Source of the DNA: a virus
Direction: 5' to 3' (one strand)
IMG/VR virus record: IMGVR_UViG_3300031841_005424
Location: 1-64,000 of that record
Length of the DNA: 64,000 bases
The notes below the pieces were generated by a model. It had not been told where the DNA came from. It worked only from the letters and a program-made list of their open reading frames with translations, and did not search any database. Made by a program: the position numbers and the translations under genes. Below are positions 5,152-11,955 of the stretch, one piece after another (position 1 is the first letter of the stretch; every line of letters starts with the position of its first letter).

Positions 5152-5531
5152 TCTTTGAATAAATCTAGATCTGCGTAGTCCGATGGATTCAAGTCTTTTT
5201 GGAGGTCCTTTTCAGGCTTCTTACGAACAAGGCGAGTTCCACTAAATGCTTCATCGTGCGCATCCATCACTCCTTGGGCCTCGATCACTGGCCAGTCTCC
5301 GGCGCCGCCAACATAAACTCTAAGTTTATCTCCATTGCCGAGCGTTAACACAGGGTCTGCGTTCTTTACCAAGGGGTGCTCAACAAACCTCATAGCCGTA
5401 AAATATTTTGTGCTTGTCGCAGACCTGTGACTGCCAGGGATTTTTAGCGGAAACAATCCTCGACTGTTTGGCTTACTTATCCTTCTCTCTCCATGAAAAA
5501 GAAAAGAGATATGTCTTATCTTATTGTTCAT
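5136..5531 (-). CDS. Hypothetical protein
   Basis: 131 residues. A basic N-terminal half (FLFHGERRISKPNSRG) is followed by 'VLTLGNGDKLRVYVGGAG' and an acidic C-terminus (YADLDLFKDWNDW). Start overlaps the upstream stop by 4 nt. I do not recognise a family; the middle segment looks beta-rich. Confidence 0.65.
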   Translation of the reverse strand: MNNKIRHISFLFHGERRISKPNSRGLFPLKIPGSHRSATSTKYFTAMRFVEHPLVKNADPVLTLGNGDKLRVYVGGAGDWPVIEAQGVMDAHDEAFSGTRLVRKKPEKDLQKDLNPSDYADLDLFKDWNDW

Positions 5532-6208
5532 CTTTTTCTCTTTAGATCAGACTCATGGGCATATATTGGTGACACCTCACCAGTAAGTAGTATCTTGTAA
5601 ATTCTTGCTCCTTTTGCAGAGCGAGTAATTGGAAGGGCATCCGTCTCCAAGATGAAACCAACATGATTTGGCCGTGGTGGACGCATTCGAGTGATACCAC
5701 GATTTGCCAAAGGGATCTTGTTGTTTGCCCGAATCTGAATGCAATCAGATTTATGAAATTTCAATGCTGTATCATATAACTTTGTGATCTTTAAGGCATA
5801 TTTGTTTTCGCAGAAACTCTTCCACTCTGCTCTAGATAGCACAAAATCATCTGGATTTGACAGAACTCTTTTCACAATCTCCTTATAGTACGGAGGATTG
5901 TATTGGTAGTACTGTGCTACTCGATATGCAATCTTTCTTCTCTCTTTGTCAAAGCATTTTCTCCAATCTCTCTCTAGCTTGATTCCTTCATCACTATACT
6001 TTTCCATGAGAGTTTTTAACCACCTATTTTGAGAAAAAGAAAGTTGCTCTTTTTCAGAGAGATGATACTGACAAGATTTCATGAAGTTGACTTCTCTGTC
6101 AGTTGCATACTCCAAACTGCGAATGATAAGGTCACTCACCTCTGTTAGATTGTACTCAATGACATTCCACTTTTCATCTTTCTGGTTACCCCATTTGTGC
6201 CAACCCAT
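5528..6208 (-). CDS. Hypothetical protein with KOW-like C-terminal end
   Basis: 226 residues, the first about 160 largely helical and rich in aromatic and basic residues (RWLKTLMEKY, YYQYNPPYYKEIVKRVL). The last 50 residues (VGFILETD..., RIYKILLTGEVSPIYAHESDLK) match the strand order of the small KVGDLV-type proteins nearby, so it may be a fusion of a helical domain to the same barrel. It is the first gene after the promoter at 6244-6272. Function unknown. Confidence 0.65.
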   Translation of the reverse strand: MGWHKWGNQKDEKWNVIEYNLTEVSDLIIRSLEYATDREVNFMKSCQYHLSEKEQLSFSQNRWLKTLMEKYSDEGIKLERDWRKCFDKERRKIAYRVAQYYQYNPPYYKEIVKRVLSNPDDFVLSRAEWKSFCENKYALKITKLYDTALKFHKSDCIQIRANNKIPLANRGITRMRPPRPNHVGFILETDALPITRSAKGARIYKILLTGEVSPIYAHESDLKRKR

Positions 6209-6243
6209 TTTATAAAATCTCCAAAAAACTGTTTTATAATATG

Positions 6244-6272
6244 ATTATATGAAATATTCTCGAGAAAGTCAA
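6244..6272 (-). promoter_or_regulatory. Sigma70-type promoter
   Basis: TTGACT (6267-6272), 17-bp spacer, TATAAT (6244-6249); the -35 overlaps the TGA stop of the preceding gene (6269-6271). A GGAG site precedes the ATG at 6208. Confidence 0.82.
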
Positions 6273-6454
6273 GATATATCTTTGATGTCTGTAAAATCTT
6301 CAGTAAGCTCAGAGCAGTGGTACCATCCAGATGGGACATTTCTGTCTAGAAATACCATGTATGCCATGAAGTCCATAACAGCGAAACATTTACCCATGCA
6401 CTTAAATCTAGTGGAATAAAATATTGCATTTACTTTGAGATCTTCCTTCTTCAT
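6269..6454 (-). CDS. Small SH3-like protein
   Basis: 61 residues, MKKEDLKVNAIFYS..., with 'KCFAVMDFMAYMVFLD' and a final 'HCSELTEDFTDI'. The pattern of short strands and a late acidic turn resembles the neighbouring barrel family, though the GD motif is replaced by KVNAIF. Function unknown. Confidence 0.6.
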   Translation of the reverse strand: MKKEDLKVNAIFYSTRFKCMGKCFAVMDFMAYMVFLDRNVPSGWYHCSELTEDFTDIKDIS

Positions 6455-6462
6455 GCTTTCAA

Positions 6463-6717
6463 TCAGGGCGTTTCAAAAGTAATCCGCATGGTGTGTATAC
6501 GATTAACAAAGTCCTGATTCTCTTCGGAAACATATCCCTCTTGTACTCTTTCTAAATTATCCTCTTCTAATTCTGCCCACTCGCCATTGGTTGGAATATA
6601 GATAAGATGTTTTTGACTAGATGGTGTCGTTTGGATATATATTCCGATCTCGTCTTTTATATTGAGATCAAAAAGGTCATAGTCTATCAAGATCTTGACT
6701 TCTTCTCCTCTTTTCAT
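6463..6717 (-). CDS. Small SH3-like protein
   Basis: 84 residues: MKRGEEVKILIDYDLFDL, 'DEIGIYIQTTPSSQKHLIYIP', 'GEWAELEEDNLERV'. Strand order and the 'GEWaeleedNLE' ending match the KVGDLV family's last strands. A 20-residue C-terminal extension follows. Coupled by a 4-nt overlap to the gene upstream. Confidence 0.6.
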   Translation of the reverse strand: MKRGEEVKILIDYDLFDLNIKDEIGIYIQTTPSSQKHLIYIPTNGEWAELEEDNLERVQEGYVSEENQDFVNRIHTMRITFETP

Positions 6718-7001
6718 TCACCGTCCCTTGAGATAAGTCGATTTTCCTTTAAAATATCTGAAATTTCTTGACAGAGGTTCAATCTGTCCTCGTAATCATC
6801 ACAACATGCAGCATTATTCTTCTCTAGGGTCTCCCTGATCAGGATGAAGACCTTTTCATATGAATTGCTTGCTTGTTTGAGGCTTTTGCTGTCTAAAAAA
6901 TCTACCGTAAAACCCCTAACGGAGCGTTCCATGCCACTCTTTTGGCTTGGGCACTCTTCAAGTTGCCAGTAGTAGCCATGGCCCTTCCTCTTGTTACCCA
7001 T
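6714..7001 (-). CDS. Hypothetical protein
   Basis: 95 residues from ATG at 7001 (MGNKRKGHGYYWQLEECP); this start has AAGGAC 8 nt upstream and overlaps the preceding gene by only 8 nt, better than an ATG 21 nt further up. The C-terminal half is helical with Cys-Cys-Asp and ends 'SRDGE'. No family recognised. Confidence 0.6.
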   Translation of the reverse strand: MGNKRKGHGYYWQLEECPSQKSGMERSVRGFTVDFLDSKSLKQASNSYEKVFILIRETLEKNNAACCDDYEDRLNLCQEISDILKENRLISRDGE

Positions 7002-7194
7002 AATCAGGTCCTTCCATCTCATTCGCTAGTATTATTAAAGAATCAGCCAATTCAAATGCCGAATCTGCATCGAGGTCAATACGCTGGTTTTCACCCAGCA
7101 ATATGGTTACAGTTTTACCTTCTTGAAATAATTCTGCAAGAATAGAGTCTCCACTTGGTGTGTTTATGTAAAAACACTTCTTATTAAAGGTCAT
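6994..7194 (-). CDS. Hypothetical small protein
   Basis: 66 residues (MTFNKKCFYINTPSGDSILAEL...), beta-rich first half then an amphipathic helix 'SAFELADSLIILANEM'. Such a strand-strand-helix layout with 'FYI.TPSGDSI' resembles small phage proteins of unknown role. Probably transcribed from the promoter at 7221-7249. Confidence 0.6.
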   Translation of the reverse strand: MTFNKKCFYINTPSGDSILAELFQEGKTVTILLGENQRIDLDADSAFELADSLIILANEMEGPDYG

Positions 7195-7220
7195 TGGTCA
7201 CCACTTTACTTTCTTTAATG

Positions 7221-7249
7221 ATAGTACTATATTTCTTCGGTCTCGTCAA
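7221..7249 (-). promoter_or_regulatory. Possible sigma70-type promoter
   Basis: TTGACG (7244-7249), 17-bp spacer, TACTAT (7221-7226). It sits over the last codons of the upstream gene, in a short tandem repeat that duplicates the -35 sequence. Confidence 0.5.
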
Positions 7250-7466
7250 GCGTTTCTTCGGTCTCGTCAAGTATTTCTTGAGACTCGTCTAGGGGAAAGA
7301 GTCTCCAGTATTTATATTTGACGATATCTCCCTTGAGCATACCAGTCTCAACACGCACATTGTAGTGGTCTTTACCTACATGCCCAATGACAACACCCTC
7401 TACTTTTAGGGGTCGACCAAAAGGAAAATCTAGTACCTTAACTTTATCGCCTTTTTTAAACTCCAT
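7227..7466 (-). CDS. KGDKV-type small KOW-like protein with repeat tail
   Basis: 79 residues: MEFKKGDKVKVLDFPFGRP, 'VEGVVIGHVGKDHYNVRVE', 'DIVKYKYWRLFPLD'. This is the clearest KOW/SH3-like member of the family (GD-V-V strand, G-V-V-I strand). The C-terminus is a degenerate tandem ILDETEE/TLDETEE encoded by repeated DNA at 7230-7290. A CTATTTA motif lies only 7 nt before the ATG. Confidence 0.75.
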   Translation of the reverse strand: MEFKKGDKVKVLDFPFGRPLKVEGVVIGHVGKDHYNVRVETGMLKGDIVKYKYWRLFPLDESQEILDETEETLDETEEI

Positions 7467-7508
7467 ACATTTAAATAGTTTAGAGTCTTCAATATTGCTT
7501 CAGTCTAG

Positions 7509-7661
7509 TCAATCAGGATCCTGAAGTCTCTTTTTAACCTCTTTCCTGATTGTCTCCGCGAGGGCCAGAGATAAATGTTCTCTGGCGCGCTGTGAGGCCA
7601 AGTTTATCTGAGATTCTTTGACTCTTTCAAGATATTCGAGAATTATATTTTCTAGTCTCAT
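7509..7661 (-). CDS. Hypothetical small helical protein (50 aa)
   Basis: ATG at 7661 overlaps the Dam gene's stop. The product (MRLENIILEYLERVKESQ..., ending KKRLQDPD) is a continuous amphipathic helix with alternating charges. No family recognised; position suggests co-translation with the methyltransferase gene. Confidence 0.55.
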   Translation of the reverse strand: MRLENIILEYLERVKESQINLASQRAREHLSLALAETIRKEVKKRLQDPD

Positions 7662-8674
7662 TATCTTTCGCCCCCTATCATTAGTATCTCTCTCGCTGCT
7701 TTAGCAGAATGAGAATCATCTGCTTCTTTCTTTTTTCTACCTACAGTATAGGTTACATCAAAGTATTCTATTTTGCAACCTTTATTTCTGTTTTCAAAAA
7801 AGCCATCTCCCCAATCGCGATTCGATAATAAAGAGTATGATCCACTATTGTATGAATGGTGAAAGAAGTCAAGGACTTTTTCTTGGAAAATATCATCCAA
7901 GTTGGTCCCATAATCAGCAAAGGTCCTCTCTTCTTCCGAGGCTGACCGATAAGGAGGGTCTAAGAAGACAAAGGAACCTTTCCCGATGGACTGGAGCGTA
8001 TCGGCAAAATCACATGAAGTAATAGTACACTTTTGGAGTGCTTCGTGCCACTTTTGTACGTTTTCTTTGTCATAAACCGTGTCTGTTTGCCGCATAAGGC
8101 CACAAGGGGTGTTAAAGCGACCATGACCCTTGCCAAGCTGCCAAACGCCGTTAAAGGCTGTTTTCATTAGGAAATAAAGGACTCCTGCTTCAAACGATGG
8201 ATGCCAGTTTTGATAGCTTTCCTGATAAGACTGACGAATCTTAAAGAAGAAACTTCTTCTTGTTTCTTTCTCCTTGTAAATCTTGTGCCAATCGTACTTG
8301 TTTCCCTTTAGTTTAAACTTCTTCTCGAGATCTACATCTTTTGCACCTGTTGGATGATCAACCCAAACGGTCTTGTTATCTTTCTTTGATTTTTGCTTTG
8401 GGGGATCAAGGTCCAAATATTTTGATGACAATCTATCCATCGTTGCCGTGAAGGTAGGCAAATCATCTCGAATGGCCTGATAGATGCCAATGATGTGTTC
8501 GTTAATATCATTGATAAAGAAATTGGCATCTGGGTTCTTTTCATATGCCCAGGTAAACATTGCACCTCCACCAAAAAAAGGCTCATGATAAGAGTCAAAA
8601 CTTTCAGGAAGAAAAGGTGCATAATGTTCTAAGAGCTTGGTCTTGCCACCAGCCCACATAAAAAGAGGTGTCAT
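7661..8674 (-). CDS. dam: DNA adenine methyltransferase, Dam (D12) class
   Basis: 337 residues. Motif I and the AdoMet site are seen as MWAGGKTKLL (6-15) and EPFFGGGAMF (31-40); the catalytic DPPY is at 239-242 (VFLDPPYRS). This is the N6-adenine methylase class of T4 Dam and E. coli Dam. It is longer than T4 Dam by an insertion of about 50 charged residues (90-140). The product would methylate phage DNA and protect it from restriction. It overlaps by 4 nt a nuclease-like gene upstream (8671-9153). Confidence 0.93.
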   Translation of the reverse strand: MTPLFMWAGGKTKLLEHYAPFLPESFDSYHEPFFGGGAMFTWAYEKNPDANFFINDINEHIIGIYQAIRDDLPTFTATMDRLSSKYLDLDPPKQKSKKDNKTVWVDHPTGAKDVDLEKKFKLKGNKYDWHKIYKEKETRRSFFFKIRQSYQESYQNWHPSFEAGVLYFLMKTAFNGVWQLGKGHGRFNTPCGLMRQTDTVYDKENVQKWHEALQKCTITSCDFADTLQSIGKGSFVFLDPPYRSASEEERTFADYGTNLDDIFQEKVLDFFHHSYNSGSYSLLSNRDWGDGFFENRNKGCKIEYFDVTYTVGRKKKEADDSHSAKAAREILMIGGER

Positions 8675-9153
8675 ACAATATCCATAATTTGTTGGGCAAC
8701 TTCCTCGATGTTGCCAAAGTCTTCCTTCATAATAGCATAGTTCTCTTCTTCTAGCAAGAGAGAAAACTCATTAATGTATTTTTCTTTCTGAAAGGTCTTT
8801 CCCGAAAAAATAAAGAAGAATGGCTTTGGAACAGTACCATACTCCCTTGAAACTTTCTTCTGAAGGGGTTTGGACAAAAACTTATATACCCTTTCGTGAG
8901 CGTTTCCTCCGTTATTGCCTGTCTTCTTTTCGATGAAGATCTTCTTGCCAGACTGGCGATTGGTGATCATGGCGTCTAAGACAACTCCCCTTCGGGAGCC
9001 ATAAATCTCAAGTTTTTTCGGCTTGAGAGTCACCTCATAATAATCTGGCAGGTGTTTTGCCAAAGCGGTGACGATCGCTTCCTCGCCTGTGTCCCCAATG
9101 ATTCGGGCACCAAGTTGCCAGTTACCTCTGTCTGAAAGATGTTTCGCTGCCAT
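8671..9153 (-). CDS. Putative PD-(D/E)XK nuclease, restriction-enzyme-like
   Basis: 160 residues. A helical N-terminus (NWQLGARIIGDTGEEAIVTAL) with a conserved-looking Glu, then 'GVVLDAMI', 14 residues later 'IFIEKKTGNNGG', and 'NAHERVYKF'. The D-x(n)-ExK order fits the core of PD-(D/E)XK nucleases, and type II restriction enzymes often show this GGNAHER-like tail, by my recollection. Coupling to Dam by a 4-nt overlap supports a restriction-modification or DNA-degradation pair, but the assignment is inference from motif order. Confidence 0.55.
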   Translation of the reverse strand: MAAKHLSDRGNWQLGARIIGDTGEEAIVTALAKHLPDYYEVTLKPKKLEIYGSRRGVVLDAMITNRQSGKKIFIEKKTGNNGGNAHERVYKFLSKPLQKKVSREYGTVPKPFFFIFSGKTFQKEKYINEFSLLLEEENYAIMKEDFGNIEEVAQQIMDIV

Positions 9154-9157
9154 TATC

Positions 9158-9706
9158 TTAATCTCTTACCAATGAATGTTTATAGCAAACTGGCTGGTAA
9201 GCCTCTGCTCCTCCAACCAATACTTCTTTTTCTTCTTTGCAAAGACGCTCTGTGTAATAAGCATCCCTATCACACTTAGCACACACAGCAGGGCACACCT
9301 CTATACTAGTTGCCCAAGGCATAATACCCTTAACCTCTTCAAATGCGGTATAGCCCGTAGGCTGGGAGGACAATTGTAGAGTAGATATTAGAATGGTCTT
9401 CCCTTGCCTATAGAGGTCAAAGCAAGCGCGGGCTGACCCTGGGATCATAAACATTTCATCCACGGCCACAACGTCATGCTCTGTTGCTCTTTCAAACATT
9501 TCTGCACCTGTTCTCACCAGTACAGAAGTGTGCTCCTGTCCTTTGTGTGTAACCACCTTACTATCAGAATATCTGTTGTCCATTTTTGGTTTGAACAAGA
9601 TAGTGCTCTTGTTTTGGTATCGGTATCTTTCCAGTGCCGCAAGCATTCTGGTAGTTTTACCGCCAAACATTGGTCCAGTAAATATTTTGAGTTCAGGTGA
9701 TTTCAT
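9158..9706 (-). CDS. tdk: Thymidine kinase
   Basis: 182 residues. P-loop GPMFGGKTTRML (11-22), 'DEMFMIPG' Walker B-type segment with catalytic Asp-Glu, lasso segment and a C-terminal zinc ribbon (CPAVCAKCD ... C ... C). This is the type II thymidine kinase found in bacteria and T4 (Tdk). It phosphorylates thymidine to dTMP and would act with ThyX and Dut elsewhere in this window to supply dTTP. Confidence 0.95.
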   Translation of the reverse strand: MKSPELKIFTGPMFGGKTTRMLAALERYRYQNKSTILFKPKMDNRYSDSKVVTHKGQEHTSVLVRTGAEMFERATEHDVVAVDEMFMIPGSARACFDLYRQGKTILISTLQLSSQPTGYTAFEEVKGIMPWATSIEVCPAVCAKCDRDAYYTERLCKEEKEVLVGGAEAYQPVCYKHSLVRD

Positions 9707-10180
9707 TTACAGCACCACCGAAAAGGTTCCACCGTTATGCTCAACACTAGCAGTCCAGCCAGAAGCAGAACTTGGTGACTCCTTCAGTTGACCCAAGGTT
9801 GTTTTGAGCGTTGAGGACACAGTGCAAACTCCACGCTTGTGGTCGTACTGCTCGATGCTGGTTTCAATGAGAGAGTCAAGTTCCCAAAAGTTCTCCTTGA
9901 TTTGCTCTGTGACATAAGTCTCAAAATCAAAATCACCTCTCTCATAATCTTCAAGAAGGTCTTGGTCTCTCAACTCATCAAGAGCATTGCTGTTTGTCCA
10001 ACCAACCGTGGCTGCTAATGTATAATCAGTAATAACTGATGCTACATGGTCTGCTGTAACAGTTTCCTGAACTGCGTCGCTCTCCAATTCGCCAGTCGAA
10101 TGCCAACCTTCGTGTCGGTCCTCATAGGTTAAAGTTACAATAGTATCGTCATTCCCAGGAATGTTATTTACATCGCTCAT
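9707..10180 (-). CDS. Hypothetical acidic protein
   Basis: 157 residues from ATG at 10180 (MSDVNNIPGNDD) with AAAGGAG upstream; an in-frame ATG 24 nt earlier lacks a ribosome site. Acidic, with 'DYERGDFDFETYVTEQIKENFWE' helices and a beta-rich end (GWTASVEHNGGTFSVVL). Own promoter at 10227-10255. Family not recognised. Confidence 0.65.
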   Translation of the reverse strand: MSDVNNIPGNDDTIVTLTYEDRHEGWHSTGELESDAVQETVTADHVASVITDYTLAATVGWTNSNALDELRDQDLLEDYERGDFDFETYVTEQIKENFWELDSLIETSIEQYDHKRGVCTVSSTLKTTLGQLKESPSSASGWTASVEHNGGTFSVVL

Positions 10181-10226
10181 GTTTTCTCCTTTATTGTTAA
10201 GCAAATGTGTTTCACATTGTTTTTAT

Positions 10227-10255
10227 ATATTATCGTATCTTTCGGGATTTGTCAA
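10227..10255 (-). promoter_or_regulatory. Sigma70-type promoter
   Basis: TTGACA (10250-10255), 17-bp spacer, TAATAT (10227-10232). The -35 box contains the TGA stop (10252-10254) of the upstream lipoprotein gene, the same overlap as at 4109, 4692 and 6269. Confidence 0.75.
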
Positions 10256-10563
10256 TCAAAAAAGTGACAGTTTTCTCTTTGCCAGGCGAATTCGATTGTG
10301 TCGCAATCTTCAGGCCGAAGGATCCAACAATATTTGCTATTGTCTTTCGTGTCACCGTAACATTGTGGTGTGCATAGTTTTCCATGCTCTCTTGATTCTG
10401 GGTTGTGACAGATCCATATTTCATTAGATCGCACTAATGCATCTAATACATCTGTCGTGATCGGAGTCGGGGTCGGGGTCGGAGTGGTGGGATCTGGGTC
10501 TTCCATTGCTACCTGATAACTACAGGCGACCAAGAAAATAGCGAACAAAGTCTTTTTAAGCAT
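10252..10563 (-). CDS. Small secreted lipoprotein, Cys-rich
   Basis: 103 residues. Lys-Lys N-terminus, hydrophobic core and lipobox (LFAIFLVAC, Cys at about 14) indicate a lipoprotein signal; a Pro-Thr repeat linker (TTPTPTPTP) precedes a domain with seven Cys (ICHNPES, LCTPQCYG, YCWIL, DCD, NCHF). Would be lipid-anchored in the host envelope, perhaps in superinfection exclusion or host-surface alteration, which is inference. Pro-Thr linkers and Cys pairs suggest disulfides. Confidence 0.7.
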   Translation of the reverse strand: MLKKTLFAIFLVACSYQVAMEDPDPTTPTPTPTPITTDVLDALVRSNEIWICHNPESREHGKLCTPQCYGDTKDNSKYCWILRPEDCDTIEFAWQRENCHFFD

Positions 10564-10987
10564 AATCCTTTTCTACTACTATTAGTGCTCCCAAGTTGTG
10601 CTCGCTTTCGTGGTGGCATGACCAGCCATATTCTTCCACAACCATAGTAGCAATACCTCTCATCTTGTCAGAAGTGCCTGTTATTATCTTACAGGGAAGC
10701 TCAATAAAATTTAAGAACTTTTTTATTTTTTCTTCTGCGTCCTGATGTCTTGTCCCGTGAAGATCAAGAGTTCTCATTTTTCTTTGCATTCTCCTTCTTT
10801 TTGACGTACTATAGCTTATGAAGACCTTTGAGTTGGTATCGACGGCGCTCCAAAGATTCTCTTTCTTTAGGCGGCCCTCGTAGCCCTCCATTATGTAGTA
10901 TATGTATTTTGGTGTAACCTTAACAACTAGACCGTTGTTTTCACCTGCGATGATGAGATCGCCTTTTCTTATCTTGTAACCTTGCAA
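10556..10987 (-). CDS. KOW-like domain fused to Smr domain
   Basis: 143 residues from a TTG with AAGGA 6 nt upstream. Residues 1-50 (KIRKGDLIIAGENNGLVVKVT) repeat the GD-opening barrel of the cluster; residues about 75-143 form an Smr domain: LDLHGTRHQDAEEKI followed by a beta-alpha layout and 'ITGTSDKMRG' in place of the usual GKG loop. Smr domains are nucleic-acid endonucleases or ribosome-collision factors in MutS2. The missing GKG makes activity uncertain. Confidence 0.65.
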   Translation of the reverse strand: MQGYKIRKGDLIIAGENNGLVVKVTPKYIYYIMEGYEGRLKKENLWSAVDTNSKVFISYSTSKRRRMQRKMRTLDLHGTRHQDAEEKIKKFLNFIELPCKIITGTSDKMRGIATMVVEEYGWSCHHESEHNLGALIVVEKDYA

Positions 10988-10989
10988 GT

Positions 10990-11274
10990 CTATTCCTTTC
11001 TTTCTTCCAGCTTGAAAAGCCAATTGGTCGAAACCATACCCATTGAATCGGTAATCCTATTTTGACTAGAAACCATATTCATAAAAAATCTTTCGTACTT
11101 AGTGCCGGGTTGCATCTTTACTAGTCCCAGCTCCCTGTGGTTTGTTCTCCCGTCGCTGAGTTCGTGGACATCTATTATCTCCAGAAGAACCCCTATCCAC
11201 TTCTTGCCGTGAAGAAGATGGTATACAAGATCTCCCACTTTCAGCCCTCTGACGATCGATGTCTTTTTGTGCAT
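10990..11274 (-). CDS. KVGDLV-family small SH3/KOW-like protein
   Basis: 94 residues as drawn (MHKKTSIVRGLKVGDLVYHLL...); the true start may be nearer to the KVGDLV segment, where AGAGGG lies upstream. Contains 'WIGVLLEIIDV' and a C-terminal 'TNWLFKLEERKE'. It is followed immediately by the KOW-Smr fusion, so two GD-type barrels are adjacent. The first third overlaps another frame (11099-11344). Confidence 0.65.
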   Translation of the reverse strand: MHKKTSIVRGLKVGDLVYHLLHGKKWIGVLLEIIDVHELSDGRTNHRELGLVKMQPGTKYERFFMNMVSSQNRITDSMGMVSTNWLFKLEERKE

Positions 11275-11344
11275 AGTAAGATAATACTCCTAAAGTAATT
11301 AAGGAGACTATCCACATAACGACCACTATTCTAGTAAAATTCAC
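11099..11344 (-). CDS. Possible small membrane protein overlapping next gene
   Basis: From a GTG at 11344, 81 codons: one transmembrane helix (IVVVMWIVSLITLGVLSYY) then a charged segment that becomes low-complexity (SSSRQEVDRGSSGD) where it overlaps the KVGDLV gene in another frame for 176 nt. The hydrophobic part lies in sequence not used by neighbours, so a membrane peptide is likely, but its natural end is uncertain. Confidence 0.4.
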   Translation of the reverse strand: MNFTRIVVVMWIVSLITLGVLSYYAQKDIDRQRAESGRSCIPSSSRQEVDRGSSGDNRCPRTQRRENKPQGAGTSKDATRH

Positions 11345-11955
11345 GTACTCATTTTCCTCTTCACACAATCATACATATTTACCGATGCCAGTAAACAAAG
11401 ATCACTAACACAAGACTGCGCGACGTCGCCCCTTCTTCTATCCTCAGCATCCTTCAGCACAAACTGCAGTTTTCTGAATGCTTTTTCACAGTTCATATAA
11501 AACTGAAAGGCATCCAACATTGCTGAAAAGCTAGAAAACACAATAGATCGTGAACGAGAGGTGAAATCTGACACGCCATGCTTTTTCACTTCTAGACGAA
11601 AGATAACATCTGTCTTTGCATCGGACCCAGATTGAGAGCGGGACATGGAAAAAATAGGCTTAACGATCAAATCTACCAATTTCAAATTTTGAAGAGATAC
11701 GTAGTCTTTCAAAAAAAGATGGTGACAAGTGGTAAAAATAGCATCGACGAAACCGTGAGCGACGACACCATCAAACGAATGACGAACAACGTTATTGGAC
11801 TCTGAAAAATCAAAAGAAAAATCAACAGATGTCTGACTTTCCAAGCTTTCCTGAATGCTAATAGCCACTGGATTCAGCTTTATGATATCGTCACCCAAGC
11901 GGGAGACAAACATTTCTCTAACATCTTCTCTGCGAAAATCATCTGGGGTTTTCAC
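11341..11955 (-). CDS. LeuA-dimer (allosteric) domain-like protein
   Basis: 204 residues. The order of features recalls the regulatory domain of 2-isopropylmalate synthase: 'SFDGVVAHGFVDAIFTTCHHLF' (G-x-x-x-VDA with a following helix), a strand segment, 'SGSDAKTDVIFRLEVKKHG' (the T/S-D-A-x-x-x-V-x-v sequence), then 'SRSIVFSSFSAMLDAFQFY'. No synthase catalytic domain is present. Function in a phage is unknown; ligand binding or dimerisation is inferred. It abuts the 883-aa gene. Confidence 0.5.
   Translation of the reverse strand: MKTPDDFRREDVREMFVSRLGDDIIKLNPVAISIQESLESQTSVDFSFDFSESNNVVRHSFDGVVAHGFVDAIFTTCHHLFLKDYVSLQNLKLVDLIVKPIFSMSRSQSGSDAKTDVIFRLEVKKHGVSDFTSRSRSIVFSSFSAMLDAFQFYMNCEKAFRKLQFVLKDAEDRRRGDVAQSCVSDLCLLASVNMYDCVKRKMST

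Noticed and set aside
7473-7479. CTATTTA before the 79-aa KOW-like gene
   Set aside because: It sits only 7 nt before the ATG, leaving no room for a ribosome site in a transcript starting there.
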